Shown one piece after another: positions 34,928 through 43,700 of a DNA stretch of 64,000 nucleotides. Source of the stretch: Armatimonadota bacterium (GTDB taxonomy: Bacteria; Armatimonadota; Zipacnadia; Zipacnadales; UBA11051); contig JABLXH010000020.1 in the NCBI GenBank assembly GCA_013178155.1, forward strand, positions 1 through 64,000. Reading direction: 5' to 3'. How positions within the stretch are numbered: the stretch's first letter is position 1; every line of letters begins with the position of its first letter. The notes beneath the pieces were generated by a model that had not been told where the DNA came from, searched no databases, and saw only the letters and a program-made list of their open reading frames with translations. Both the position numbers and the translations under genes were made by a program.

Positions 34928-35803
34928 TTATAGCCCCAACAACCCCACCGCGTTCTTGTAGGCGATCTTGTCGTACCCCTCCTGGCTGAGCAGGCCGCTG
35001 GCGAGGGCTTCGTTCATGGTATCCACCTGGGGCACTTCCTGGCCGAAGCCGCAGATGTCCGTCCCGAACAGCAGGCGGTCCTGGAACTCCTCCAGGAAGC
35101 GGAAGCCGAACTCCTTGTCCCGCACCAGGGCGTTGTTGCCGCTGCCAGCCGAGATGTCCCCCCAGAGGTTGTCATACGTCCGCAGCAGCTCGATGAGCCG
35201 CCCCCCCGGCGTCACCGGGCCGGTGGGGTAGCCCATCCAGTTCTCCTCGTTGGCGTCGCCGCTGATGTTGGACCAGATGCCCATGGAGTGAGCGATGAAC
35301 TGCAGCCTGGGGAAGGTCTTCAGCACGAACTCCAGTTTCGTCAACCGGTAGTCGTCAATCAGGCCGTACTGGCCGCGCTCTTTGCTGGCGACATGGAAGA
35401 GCACCGGCAGGCCCACCTTCTCCAGGTGGGACAGCAGATTGAGCACCCGGTCATCATCCCACCACAGGTTGGCGACGAACTCGCCGAAGCCCTTGCAGCC
35501 CAGCTCTTTGTAATGCTCCAGGATCGGCGTGAAGTCGTTGTTGGGATTGTTGTACTGCCACCGTGGGTCCAGGTTGCAGAAGGGGATGATACGGTCGGGA
35601 TAGAGGTTGTAGATGTCCAGCACATTCTCGGTGGTCTGCAGAATGGCGCCGATCTCATGATGGACCAGGGGCAGTACAACGCCCCGGGCGATGCCGAGGT
35701 CGTCCCACATCTGCAGCAACTCGTCCGGCGCGGTCCAGCGGCTGATTCTGCGCTGCCGGGGGTCATGCAGCAGGATGGCATGGGTATGGATGTCAATGAA
35801 CAT
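34928..35803 (-). CDS. Amidohydrolase_2-like TIM-barrel protein (paralogue A)
   Basis: A 291-residue amidohydrolase. MFIDIHTHAILLHDP gives the HxH pair, LFHVASKER and FIAHSMGIW supply further histidines, and LLFGTDICGFGQ gives the aspartate, as in ACMSD and COG2159 families that decarboxylate or hydrolyse lactones. A close paralogue lies at 60109-60981; shared blocks include NVLDI, PFCNLDPR, DFTPILEHYK-type, GLPLLFH-type and NWMGYPTGPVT. Start ATG 35803 has AGGA 7 bases upstream; 35833 is an alternative start without a ribosome binding site. It lies between a URO-D-like gene (100 bases upstream) and the deacetylase gene (24 bases downstream). Confidence 0.85.
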   Translation of the reverse strand: MFIDIHTHAILLHDPRQRRISRWTAPDELLQMWDDLGIARGVVLPLVHHEIGAILQTTENVLDIYNLYPDRIIPFCNLDPRWQYNNPNNDFTPILEHYKELGCKGFGEFVANLWWDDDRVLNLLSHLEKVGLPVLFHVASKERGQYGLIDDYRLTKLEFVLKTFPRLQFIAHSMGIWSNISGDANEENWMGYPTGPVTPGGRLIELLRTYDNLWGDISAGSGNNALVRDKEFGFRFLEEFQDRLLFGTDICGFGQEVPQVDTMNEALASGLLSQEGYDKIAYKNAVGLLGL

Positions 35804-35903
35804 GGGCAAGTCCTCGTCATTATTGTCCCGCATTACCGGACATCGGTGGCCGGCATGCCGGTTGGCGCTAGTTGGCCGTCACCTTTGGGCACACCTCCCG
35901 GCC

Positions 35904-37112
35904 TCACTCCACTCGCCCGTACTCAACCGCGGTCTCGATCATCGCCAGGTAGTTGCGCACGGTCAGCGGCTCCAGCACCGGGGTGTGCGGCGAGGCCGTG
36001 GGGCTCAGCACATAGCCCCGGCAGCCGGTGACCTCGATGTTGTGCCGGACCTGGGCGACAATGTCCTCCGTGCGCCCGGCGTAGAGGTCGCCGATCTGAA
36101 TGTTGCCCTCCAGGCAAGTACGGTGGCCGATGCGCCGGACGGCGTGCGCCAGGGTGACGTCGCCCATCGGCGGCGGCTCCACCGGGTGCAGGCAGTCGCA
36201 GCCGAGCTCCGCGAACTGCTCCAGTACTGCCCCCAGGGGCCCGTGGCAGTGGATGTGCAGCAGCCCACCACGCTCGTGAATGAGCCGGGCCATCTCAGAG
36301 TCGGTGCGAGCGGAGAACTCGTGGAAGTCCCGGGGGCCGTGTAGCGGCGGGGCCACGTACTCGGCCCCGTACATGGTAAAGACCGGCCCTACCCCCTGGT
36401 CCAGCAAGTATCGCAGCAAGTCCAGACAGCGCTGATGGAAGGTCTCCAGCGCCGCCAGCAACCGCGAGCGCTCGTCGAGGCTCCAGACCGCGAAGCGCTC
36501 CGAACCCATCAGCTCGTGCAGCATGGAGATGGCGTTGGGGAGGACACAGTGCACCACACCACGTTCGCCCAGGGCCGTCTGGGCGGCGAAGAAGCCGGCA
36601 CAGTCGGGTCGTAGCGGCTCATAGGGCACCGAGAGCACGCAGTCCAGGTCGGCCAGTTGCTTGACCATGAACTCCGTCTGCATCCCTGGCAGGCCAGACT
36701 TGCTGGCCTGGTACGCCCAGTGCAGGTCGCCAGCAGGGGTGTGGACGGTCGTGCGGTGCAGGACCCAGTCGCCGCGGTCGTCGGTGGACGTACTGGTGGG
36801 ACACTCAGCCGCCGAGTAGAACAGACCTTGTCCGGGTCCCCAGCTACCGACGAAGTCGCCATGGGCCAGCGTGGCCTCGATGACAGGTCGGTAGCTCGGG
36901 TCGCGGCCGGCAACCCAGGCCTCGTCCAGGGCATGCACGCCCCAGACACGCAGAGGCAGGCGATCGACGGGCTGGCGCTGATAGGCGGCAAGCAGTCGCT
37001 GGCGTGAGGTCATGCCAGGGGCTCCCAGAGCTGGTTCGTCACCGATCTCCTCGAACGACATGGTTCCGCGGCCACGCGATACGACCTGCACCCGGCACCG
37101 CGGCGCCCCCAT
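35904..37112 (-). CDS. Uroporphyrinogen decarboxylase (URO-D) family protein, HCHG type
   Basis: A 402-residue URO-D-fold protein. The fold covers uroporphyrinogen decarboxylase and corrinoid methyltransferases (MtaA, MtbA). Here MTSRQRLLAAYQRQPVDRLP opens the domain. A candidate metal motif, LLHIHCHG, is followed by LHPVEPPPMGDVTLAHA and CLEGNIQIGDLY, the spacing expected for zinc ligands His, Cys and a later Cys in methyltransferase members. The decarboxylase is unlikely because no heme pathway gene is nearby. ATG 37112 has AAGGAGGGAG 7 to 10 bases upstream and adds 33 residues ahead of MTSRQ; ATG 37013 with GGGAG at 8 bases would give the usual family length. Function is unknown. Confidence 0.82.
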   Translation of the reverse strand: MGAPRCRVQVVSRGRGTMSFEEIGDEPALGAPGMTSRQRLLAAYQRQPVDRLPLRVWGVHALDEAWVAGRDPSYRPVIEATLAHGDFVGSWGPGQGLFYSAAECPTSTSTDDRGDWVLHRTTVHTPAGDLHWAYQASKSGLPGMQTEFMVKQLADLDCVLSVPYEPLRPDCAGFFAAQTALGERGVVHCVLPNAISMLHELMGSERFAVWSLDERSRLLAALETFHQRCLDLLRYLLDQGVGPVFTMYGAEYVAPPLHGPRDFHEFSARTDSEMARLIHERGGLLHIHCHGPLGAVLEQFAELGCDCLHPVEPPPMGDVTLAHAVRRIGHRTCLEGNIQIGDLYAGRTEDIVAQVRHNIEVTGCRGYVLSPTASPHTPVLEPLTVRNYLAMIETAVEYGRVE

Positions 37113-37168
37113 TGGGTCGCTCCCTCCTTAGCATTCAGCGTACTTGCGGCTACAGTGTGGTAGCGCTG

Positions 37169-37234
37169 ACAACCTGATTCCGGTAGCGCGGACAGTCCTG
37201 TCTGCACGTCCGGGCAGGCCGGAGTGCCTGCCCC
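37169..37234. repeat. Palindrome-rich intergenic element upstream of marC-like gene
   Basis: GGTAGCGC occurs twice, 23 bases apart (about 37159 and 37182). Then comes a near-perfect 7-bp dyad with a 2-base loop (CGGACAG/CTGTCTG, 37189-37204), and an 8-bp perfect hairpin (GGGCAGGC/GCCTGCCC, 37212-37219 with 37226-37233, 6-base loop). It could be a dispersed REP-like element or a structured leader for the MarC gene, which starts at 37256. Confidence 0.5.
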
Positions 37235-37255
37235 ACCGGTCTGAAGGGAGGCCCC

Positions 37256-37873
37256 ATGGAACCGAGAGAGCTGGTCCTGCACATCACCCGGAGCGCGGTG
37301 GCCCTGTTCGTCATCATGGACCCATTGGGCGGCGTTCCCATCTTTGCGGCCCTCCTGCGCGGACAGACGCCTCACGAGCGGCGCCGCAATGCCAACATGG
37401 GGGTGGCCGTGGCGGCGCTCATCCTGATGCTGTTTGCCACGGTGGGTCAGCCGGTGCTGGGGCTCTTTGGCGTGGGGGTGCCGGAGCTGCTGGTGGCCGG
37501 GGGGCTGATGCTGGTCATCATTGGCCTCAACGAGGTCTTCGACTTCCTGGGGCGCGACTCGGCCTACCGCCAGAACCTGGGCGTCGTGCCCATGGCCTGC
37601 CCGCTCCTGGCCGGGCCCGGGGCCATCGTCACGGTGATGCTGGCGGTCCAGCGCCACCCGTTCCCCCACAACTACCTCATCGCTCTCGGCAGCATGGTCG
37701 TGGCTCTCGGCGCCGCCTGGCTGGTAGTGTCACAGACCTGCCGGCTGATGCATCTGCTGGGCGAGCGCGGGGCCGCGGTCCTCAGCAAACTCATGGGCAT
37801 CCTGGCCACCGCCATCGGCACCCACTTCGTCCTCCAGGGGCTGGCAGACTTCTGGCTCCAAGGACCGAACTGA
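37256..37873 (+). CDS. MarC/NAAT-family integral membrane protein
   Basis: A 205-residue membrane protein with about six hydrophobic segments. AVALFVIMDPLGGVPIFAAL and VVPMACPLLAGPGAIVTVM match the MarC family, where the two DP(L/I)G-type and P..aGPG loops are conserved. Members were called multiple antibiotic resistance proteins, but the transport role is not settled; some are described as amino acid transporters (NAAT). It lies alone on the plus strand between two URO-D-like genes on the minus strand. ATG 37256 has GGGAGG 5 bases upstream. A palindromic region ends about 22 bases upstream. Confidence 0.9.
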   Translation: MEPRELVLHITRSAVALFVIMDPLGGVPIFAALLRGQTPHERRRNANMGVAVAALILMLFATVGQPVLGLFGVGVPELLVAGGLMLVIIGLNEVFDFLGRDSAYRQNLGVVPMACPLLAGPGAIVTVMLAVQRHPFPHNYLIALGSMVVALGAAWLVVSQTCRLMHLLGERGAAVLSKLMGILATAIGTHFVLQGLADFWLQGPN

Positions 37874-37890
37874 ACCGCTCCCGGGGTGCT

Positions 37891-38958
37891 TCAGGCGAAC
37901 CGCCCGCTGCGCTGGGCCTCGTCGAAGAGGGCCAGCACGTTCTCTATCGGTGTGCCCGACTGGATGGCGTGGCACGGACCGAGGATGAGACCGGTCTGAT
38001 CCGAGGCCAATATCTCGATGTTCTTGCGCACCTCGGCGCGGACGTCCTCCGGTGTGCCGTAGGGGATGATGACCTGGTTCTCCACCGACCCGTGGAAGCA
38101 CAGGTCCTTGCCGTATTCCCGTTTGAGGGTCTGCAGGTCTATCTGGTAGCAGCGGTACTGGATGGGGTTCAGGATCTCCACGCCCATCTCGATCAGTGCC
38201 GGGATAAGGCTGTCCATGCCGCCGTCGTCGTGGTGGAAGACCTTGATGCCGTACCTGTGGCACAGGGCAATGGCGACCTTGTACCAGGGGAAGAAGAACC
38301 GGTCTATGGTTTCGCGGCTCATCAGGAGCCCTGTCTGGCCGCCGAAGTCGTCCGTCACCTGGGTCAGATCCAGCAGGCCGGCGCAGGCCTCAAAGAGCAG
38401 GCGGTGCTGCTCCAGGCGGTAGGCCATGGTGCGCTCCAGGGTCGCCTCAATCAGCTCCGGGCGCAGGGCCAGGTTCAGCAGCGCGGTTTCCAGCCCGTAG
38501 AGGTCCCAGATGTCCACAAAGGGCGCGAAGTACCCGCACATGGTCACCTTGTGTGGATGCTGCTGGCGGAGGGCCTCGGCGGTGGCGGCGAAGTCATAGT
38601 CCGCCGGATTCTCCCAGTTGAAGTCATCCAGCTCAGCGACTTCCGTCACATGAGCCAGCGGCGGCGATACGGCCTCGTAATACACCCCGCCCGTCGGCAG
38701 CTTGACCTCGCGGGTCGCCCGCACGCCCCACAGGCCACAGGGCTCACCGTCCGGCGTCGTTCGCGGCGGGCCGGTGTAGACGAACCCGGCGCTGGCGATG
38801 CCGTCCAGCCCCAGTTCGCGCTCCACTACGCCCCAGTCGTCGGTGCCGAAGTGCTGCAGGAGGTCGCGCTGAATCTCCGGTGTCAGCCAGGCGTCAGTGG
38901 GCACCCGGTCGCAGGGCTGATGAGTGATGGCGGCCCAGACACGCTCGCGCGCGGTCAT
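37891..38958 (-). CDS. Uroporphyrinogen decarboxylase (URO-D) family protein, HHDDG type
   Basis: A 355-residue URO-D-fold protein starting MTARERVWAAITHQPCDRVP. In the position of the metal motif it reads KVFHHDDGGMDSLIPALIEM instead of the HxC motif of corrinoid methyltransferases, and later YGKDLCFHGSVENQ. This is a distinct subfamily often called uroporphyrinogen-III decarboxylase-like in Planctomycetes-type genomes; its reaction is not known to me. An acidic metal ligand set (His, Asp) is plausible. ATG 38958 has GGGAGGG 6 bases upstream. It follows the DMT transporter gene by 13 bases on the same strand, so the two are probably co-transcribed. Confidence 0.85.
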   Translation of the reverse strand: MTARERVWAAITHQPCDRVPTDAWLTPEIQRDLLQHFGTDDWGVVERELGLDGIASAGFVYTGPPRTTPDGEPCGLWGVRATREVKLPTGGVYYEAVSPPLAHVTEVAELDDFNWENPADYDFAATAEALRQQHPHKVTMCGYFAPFVDIWDLYGLETALLNLALRPELIEATLERTMAYRLEQHRLLFEACAGLLDLTQVTDDFGGQTGLLMSRETIDRFFFPWYKVAIALCHRYGIKVFHHDDGGMDSLIPALIEMGVEILNPIQYRCYQIDLQTLKREYGKDLCFHGSVENQVIIPYGTPEDVRAEVRKNIEILASDQTGLILGPCHAIQSGTPIENVLALFDEAQRSGRFA

Positions 38959-38971
38959 GGTGTTGCCCTCC

Positions 38972-39811
38972 CTACAGGTTGATGAGCACAGCGGCGCAGA
39001 TGGCCACGCCGATGCCGACGCGGCCCAGGCGGCCGGGGATTTCGCGCCAGGCGATGGCGGCGAAGGCGGTCGTCAGCGCCAGACCCAGCGCGGCGAAAAC
39101 CGGGAACACCACGGTCCCGGGCAGGGCGTCCAGGGCCGCCAGCAGCGTCGTGCCAGTGAGGATGTTCACGAGGCCGAGGACCGCCCCCCAGCCGGCATCG
39201 GCCAGGCGACACCGCCGGCTCCACCCCAGCCACAGACCCCAGGAGATCACTGCTGAAACGCCGTAGAGTATGCCGAAGTAGACGAAGTTCTCCGCTGCCG
39301 GGGCAGCGACATGGAACCACTTGGAGGTGATCAGTACCGCCCCGTTGGTCAGGAACAGGCCGATGAGCAGAGCGAGCTGGCGCTTGCGCAGCGGCGCGAT
39401 GCGATGGGTGCCGTCCAGGGCCAGGAAGGGCATGGCGGCCACTGCCAGGGCCGCGCCCAGCTTCTGGATGAGGTCTGGGCGCTCGTGCCAGATGACCACC
39501 GCCGCCGCAATCGGCACCAGCACCGAAAGCCGGATCACGGCGTTGGCGATGGCTACCCCGCGCAGCTCCATCGAGTGCAGGATGAGCACGTAGGTCGTGA
39601 CATAGATGACCCCGGCGATGAGGCCGATCTGCACGGTGGACGGCGAGGCATGCCAGGCCCCGACGCCCCGCGCCAGAGCGAAGCCGGCCGAGGAGGCGAC
39701 CACGTAGTTGATCGCCATGACTGCCATCTGGTCGCGGCCACTGCGCTGGGTGTGGCGCATGATGAGGGCGAAGGTGCTGGTGCTGAGCACTGCGACGGCC
39801 AGGGCTAGCAT
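38972..39811 (-). CDS. EamA-like DMT superfamily transporter
   Basis: A 279-residue membrane protein with about nine or ten hydrophobic helices (for example LALAVAVLSTSTFALIM, VIYVTTYVLILHSMEL, GALVILTS-type segment LTNGAVLITSKWF, GLALTTAFAAIAWREIPG). The two repeated halves and the WHERPDLIQKLGAALA-type loop match EamA/DMT metabolite exporters. The substrate is unknown. ATG 39811 (MLALAVAVLS) gives the usual size, but no strong ribosome binding site precedes it; the frame is open upstream to 39961 with non-membrane sequence that I regard as untranslated. It is followed by the HHDDG-type URO-D gene, suggesting transport of a substrate or product of that enzyme. Confidence 0.75.
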   Translation of the reverse strand: MLALAVAVLSTSTFALIMRHTQRSGRDQMAVMAINYVVASSAGFALARGVGAWHASPSTVQIGLIAGVIYVTTYVLILHSMELRGVAIANAVIRLSVLVPIAAAVVIWHERPDLIQKLGAALAVAAMPFLALDGTHRIAPLRKRQLALLIGLFLTNGAVLITSKWFHVAAPAAENFVYFGILYGVSAVISWGLWLGWSRRCRLADAGWGAVLGLVNILTGTTLLAALDALPGTVVFPVFAALGLALTTAFAAIAWREIPGRLGRVGIGVAICAAVLINL

Positions 39812-39984
39812 GGGCGAGACGCACCGTCTGGGCGAGGCTCTGTTCTGGCGGCGCAGGGAGGGCACTGGCATCTGCTGGCGCACGGGTGTAGAATACCCGG
39901 GATGGCAGGGCAGGACACGGGTGAGAGCATGGGCGCGGCGTTCGCCGCCGGGGTGTCCCATCCCTGCCCAGAGCCGGAGTCTGG

Positions 39985-40632
39985 ATGGGACTGCTCATGG
40001 TCCGAAGTCAGACGCTTGCGGCACTGTCCCTGGGGCTGGTGGCATTCTGCCACCCCCTGGCGGAATGCCGGGCCATGACTCTGGTGGACCGCTTCCAGGC
40101 TGACGAGACCGGAGCGGGGCCGGCCGCCGTCCGCCTGGCGCGCCGGGCGCTGGAGGAGTACTGCCTTCGTCGCCAGCGCATCAGCGTGCCAGCCGGGCTG
40201 CCACCGTTGCTGGCCCAGCGGGGTGCGGTCTTTGTCAGCGCCCAAGCGGCCGGCGGGGCCCCGCGCTGCTGCATGGGCAGCCTCTACCCCAGGGGCGCGA
40301 CCCTGGCCGCCGACATCGTCGAGATGGCCTGCCGCGCTGCCGCCCATGACCTCAGGTTCGCCCCGCTCCGACCCGATGAACTCCCGGGGCTGCGGGTCAT
40401 CGTGTCGGTGCTGGACCCGCCCGAGCCCATCGCCGACCCCTGGACGCTTGATCCGCTTACCGATGGCCTGGCGGCCCGCGGGCCACGGCGTACGGGGGTT
40501 GTCCTGCCCGGCGAGACCGGGATGCGCGAACGCTTCGTGCGCTGGGCGCAGGTGCGCGCCGACCTGCAGCCGGGGGAGCAGGCCGTTTACCTGCGCCTGC
40601 GAGCCGTCCGCTTCATCGAGCCGGAAGGATAG
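39985..40632 (+). CDS. AMMECR1-domain protein with predicted signal peptide
   Basis: A 215-residue protein of the AMMECR1 family. The core has LARRALEEYC, AVFVSAQAAGG, the LRGCIG-type signature changed to RCCMGS (residues 94-99), LYPRGATLAADI, RFAPLRPDELPGLRVIVSVLDPPEPI and WTLDPLTDGLAA. The family is widespread and normally cytoplasmic; its biochemical function is not established. The first about 30 residues (hydrophobic LAALSLGLVAFCHPLAECRA) look like a signal peptide, which would be unusual for an AMMECR1 protein. GGAG lies 6 bases before ATG 39985. It is followed after 81 bases by an exported alpha-2-macroglobulin, so both may act in the envelope. Confidence 0.82.
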   Translation: MGLLMVRSQTLAALSLGLVAFCHPLAECRAMTLVDRFQADETGAGPAAVRLARRALEEYCLRRQRISVPAGLPPLLAQRGAVFVSAQAAGGAPRCCMGSLYPRGATLAADIVEMACRAAAHDLRFAPLRPDELPGLRVIVSVLDPPEPIADPWTLDPLTDGLAARGPRRTGVVLPGETGMRERFVRWAQVRADLQPGEQAVYLRLRAVRFIEPEG

Positions 40633-40713
40633 CCGACAACGAGGCCACTAAGGCGGTGTCACGCCAGACCCACCAGTCGCGCCGCCGTGAATGCCAGTCT
40701 GGAGGCAAGAGCC

Positions 40714-43700
40714 ATGTACAGGACAGTGCCGAGCGTCGTTGCCATCCTGTTGCTGGGGACGGTGAGCCTGCCGGCCCTGGCTGCCTCGGCCCAGGCGCCG
40801 AATCTGAGTGTCGAGGTCTACCAGCGCTCCTTTGCCAGTGGCAAGGAGGTGCAACTGGCCCTCTCGCTATACAACCTCAAGCAGGTCAGGGTGACCATCT
40901 ACCCGGTGGCTCTGGAGAGCCTGGCCCCAAACGCCCGCGCGGTCAGCCTCGATGACCCCAAGACCCCCGGAAGCCTTCCGTACCTGCTGCAGCGCCTGGA
41001 CCTGAGCGGCCGTCGCCCGGCAGCGCAGTGGACGCCCAAGCTCAAGGACTTCTACCCGGACTCTTGGAACGAGCTGCCGGCCAAGGTGCCGACGGCGCTG
41101 GCCCCCGGAGTGTATGTCGCCAGTGTCACCGGCGGCGGCATCGAGAAGCGCGCCTGGTTCGCGGTGTCGGGGCGAGCGCTGCTGGTGAAACGCTCCCCGA
41201 ATGAGATCCTGGCCTGGGTGGTGAACGCGACCACCGGCCAACCGGCCACCGGGCTGCCCGTGGCCGTCTACAACGAGCAGGGCAAGCAGACCGTGGCCAC
41301 CACCACCGGCGAGGGCCTGGTGAAACTGCCGGCGCCGCCGCCCGGCCAGGCTGCGTGGGTGGCTGCGCAGAAGGGCGACCCCGCCTTCGCCCTCGCCAAC
41401 TCCCCCGGGGTTCCCGACCCCTATGCCGCCTACCTCTACACCGACCGCCCCATCTACCGCCCCGGCCACCTGGTGCGGTTCCGGGGCACGATCCGCGCCC
41501 GCCAGGGGCGTGACTACGGCCTGGTGCCGCCGGGCATCGAGACCGTGAGGACCGAGATCAAGACCCGGGGCGGCATGACGGTGTACGAGCAGGACCTGCC
41601 ACTGAATGAGTGGGGGACCTTCAGTGGCGAGTTCCAGCTAGGGCCCGAGCCGCCACTGGGAAGCTACGAGATCGTCACTACCGTGGGCGAGGGGAAGGAC
41701 AAGACACAGTTCTACCACACCTTCGAGGTCGAGGCCTACCGCAAGCCGGAGTTCACGGTGGATGTGACCATCCCCAGGGCCCACTATCTGGGCGGTGAGG
41801 AGACCATCCCGGTCACCTTCGCGGCCAAGTACTTCTTCGGCAGCCCGGTCTCCGGCGGCAAGCTGAACTACACCATCAGCTTCTCGCCTCAGGGTGGCGT
41901 GCCCGAGCCGATCCTGCGGGCAGCGGGGCGGGGCGACCTGGCCATGGGCGAGATCGAGTCCGAGATCAAGGGGCAGGCCCGGCTGGACAGGGACGGCAAG
42001 TACACCCTTGAGGTGAAGACCCTGCGCCTGCCGATGGACCGGATGATGTACGTGCAGGCCGAGGTCAGCGAGACGGCGCTGCGGCCCCAGACGGCCAGTG
42101 GCAGCGTCCTCATCACCGCCGCCGCCTTTCGCTTGAATGTCAGCCTGGACAAGCATACCTATCAGGCCGGGGAGCAGGCGCAGGTGCGTATCAGCGCCCA
42201 CGACTATAACGGCAAACCCGTCTCCACTGCCGTCCAGCTCACCTTCACCGAGAACCTCGTGGACCGCGAAGGCCGCTCGTACCGGGAGACCACGAAGCAG
42301 ACCCTGGAGACCAGCAGCGAGGGCGTGGTGACCACACAGCTTGGCCTCAAACGCCTGGGCTACCATGAGATCGAGGTCTGGGCCCTGGACGCCGGAGGTA
42401 ACGCCGTCTACGCCAACACGCGAGTGAACGTGGTCAAGAAGATCGAGCAGCGCTGGCCCTCGCTGGCGTTGAGCAGCGACCGCTATGAGTACCAGGCCGG
42501 CGACACGGCGACCATTACCGGAGTCACCGACCAACTCGGGGCGTGGCTGCTGGTGACCGTCGAGGGCGAGAAGGTCTACTCGTCCAAGGTCTGCCGGCTC
42601 CAGGACCACAACTTCCGGCTGCAGGTTCCCCTGGTCGCGGCCTACGAGCCCAATGTCGAGGTGCGCGCGGCGCTGGTGCGGAAGGGTGAGCTCACGGCGT
42701 CCAGCCTGACCCTCCGGGTGCCCCCGAAGCACCGCCGGCTGCAGGTCATCCTGGCCCCAGACAAGGAGCGCTATCAGCCGGCCGAGACCGCCACTTACAC
42801 CATTACGACGCGGGACGCCCAGGGCCGGGGCGTGCCGGCCGAAGTGGGCCTTGGGGTGGTGGACGCCAGCGTCTATGAGATTCGCGCCGACAACACGCCG
42901 GACCCGTTCGACGCCTGGTGGGGTGACCGCCCGATCCTGGTGGAGACCGACTTCTCCCTGGCGAACCTGTACCCCGGTGGGGCCTATCAGCGACTGGCGG
43001 CCAAAGCGCCGCCGGCACCAGCCATGGCGGCGGCCGACCGCGCCGAGGCCAAGGCTGAGGCCGAGGGCGAGGCCCCGCGCATCCGCAAGTTCTTCACCGA
43101 CACCGCCTTCTGGGGACCGTCCCTGGTGACCGGCGCCGACGGTTCGGCCCAGGCCACGCTGACCATCCCCGACAACCTGACCACCTGGCGCGCCACCGCT
43201 CGCGGCCTGACCAGGGCCACCCAGGCGGGCGAGACCCGCAAGGACGTAGTCGTGACGCTGCCGCTGCTGGTGCGGCTGACGCTGCCGCGCTTCTATGTCC
43301 AGGGCGATGAGGCCACCGCCGCGGCGACCGTGCACAACTACACGGGCGAGCAGCGCACCGTGAAGGTGACCTTGAGCGCCGAGGGGGCGGAGCTCCTGGA
43401 AGCCCCCGAGCGGACCATCACCCTCGCCAATGACGGCATCCAGCGCCTCACGTGGAAGATCAGAGTGACCGGGCCAAAGCAGGCGCGGTTCCTGGTCAGT
43501 GCCGACGGCGGCCCCGGCGGCAAGGACGCCATGGAGACCACGCTGCCCGTCCAGGCGGACGCGATGGAGGAGGTTGGCGCTGTCGCCGGCATGACCGAAC
43601 AGAGTGACACGGCGACCCTCCACCTGCCCGCCAACGCCATACCGGGCAGCGGGATGGTGGAGGTCACGCTGTCACCGTCGCTGGCCGGGCCGATCTTTGA

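Noticed and set aside
39889-39894. TAGAAT as a -10 box for the AMMECR1 gene
   Set aside because: No acceptable -35 lies 16 to 18 bases upstream; the motif is part of the dyad CGGGT/ACCCG and may be chance.
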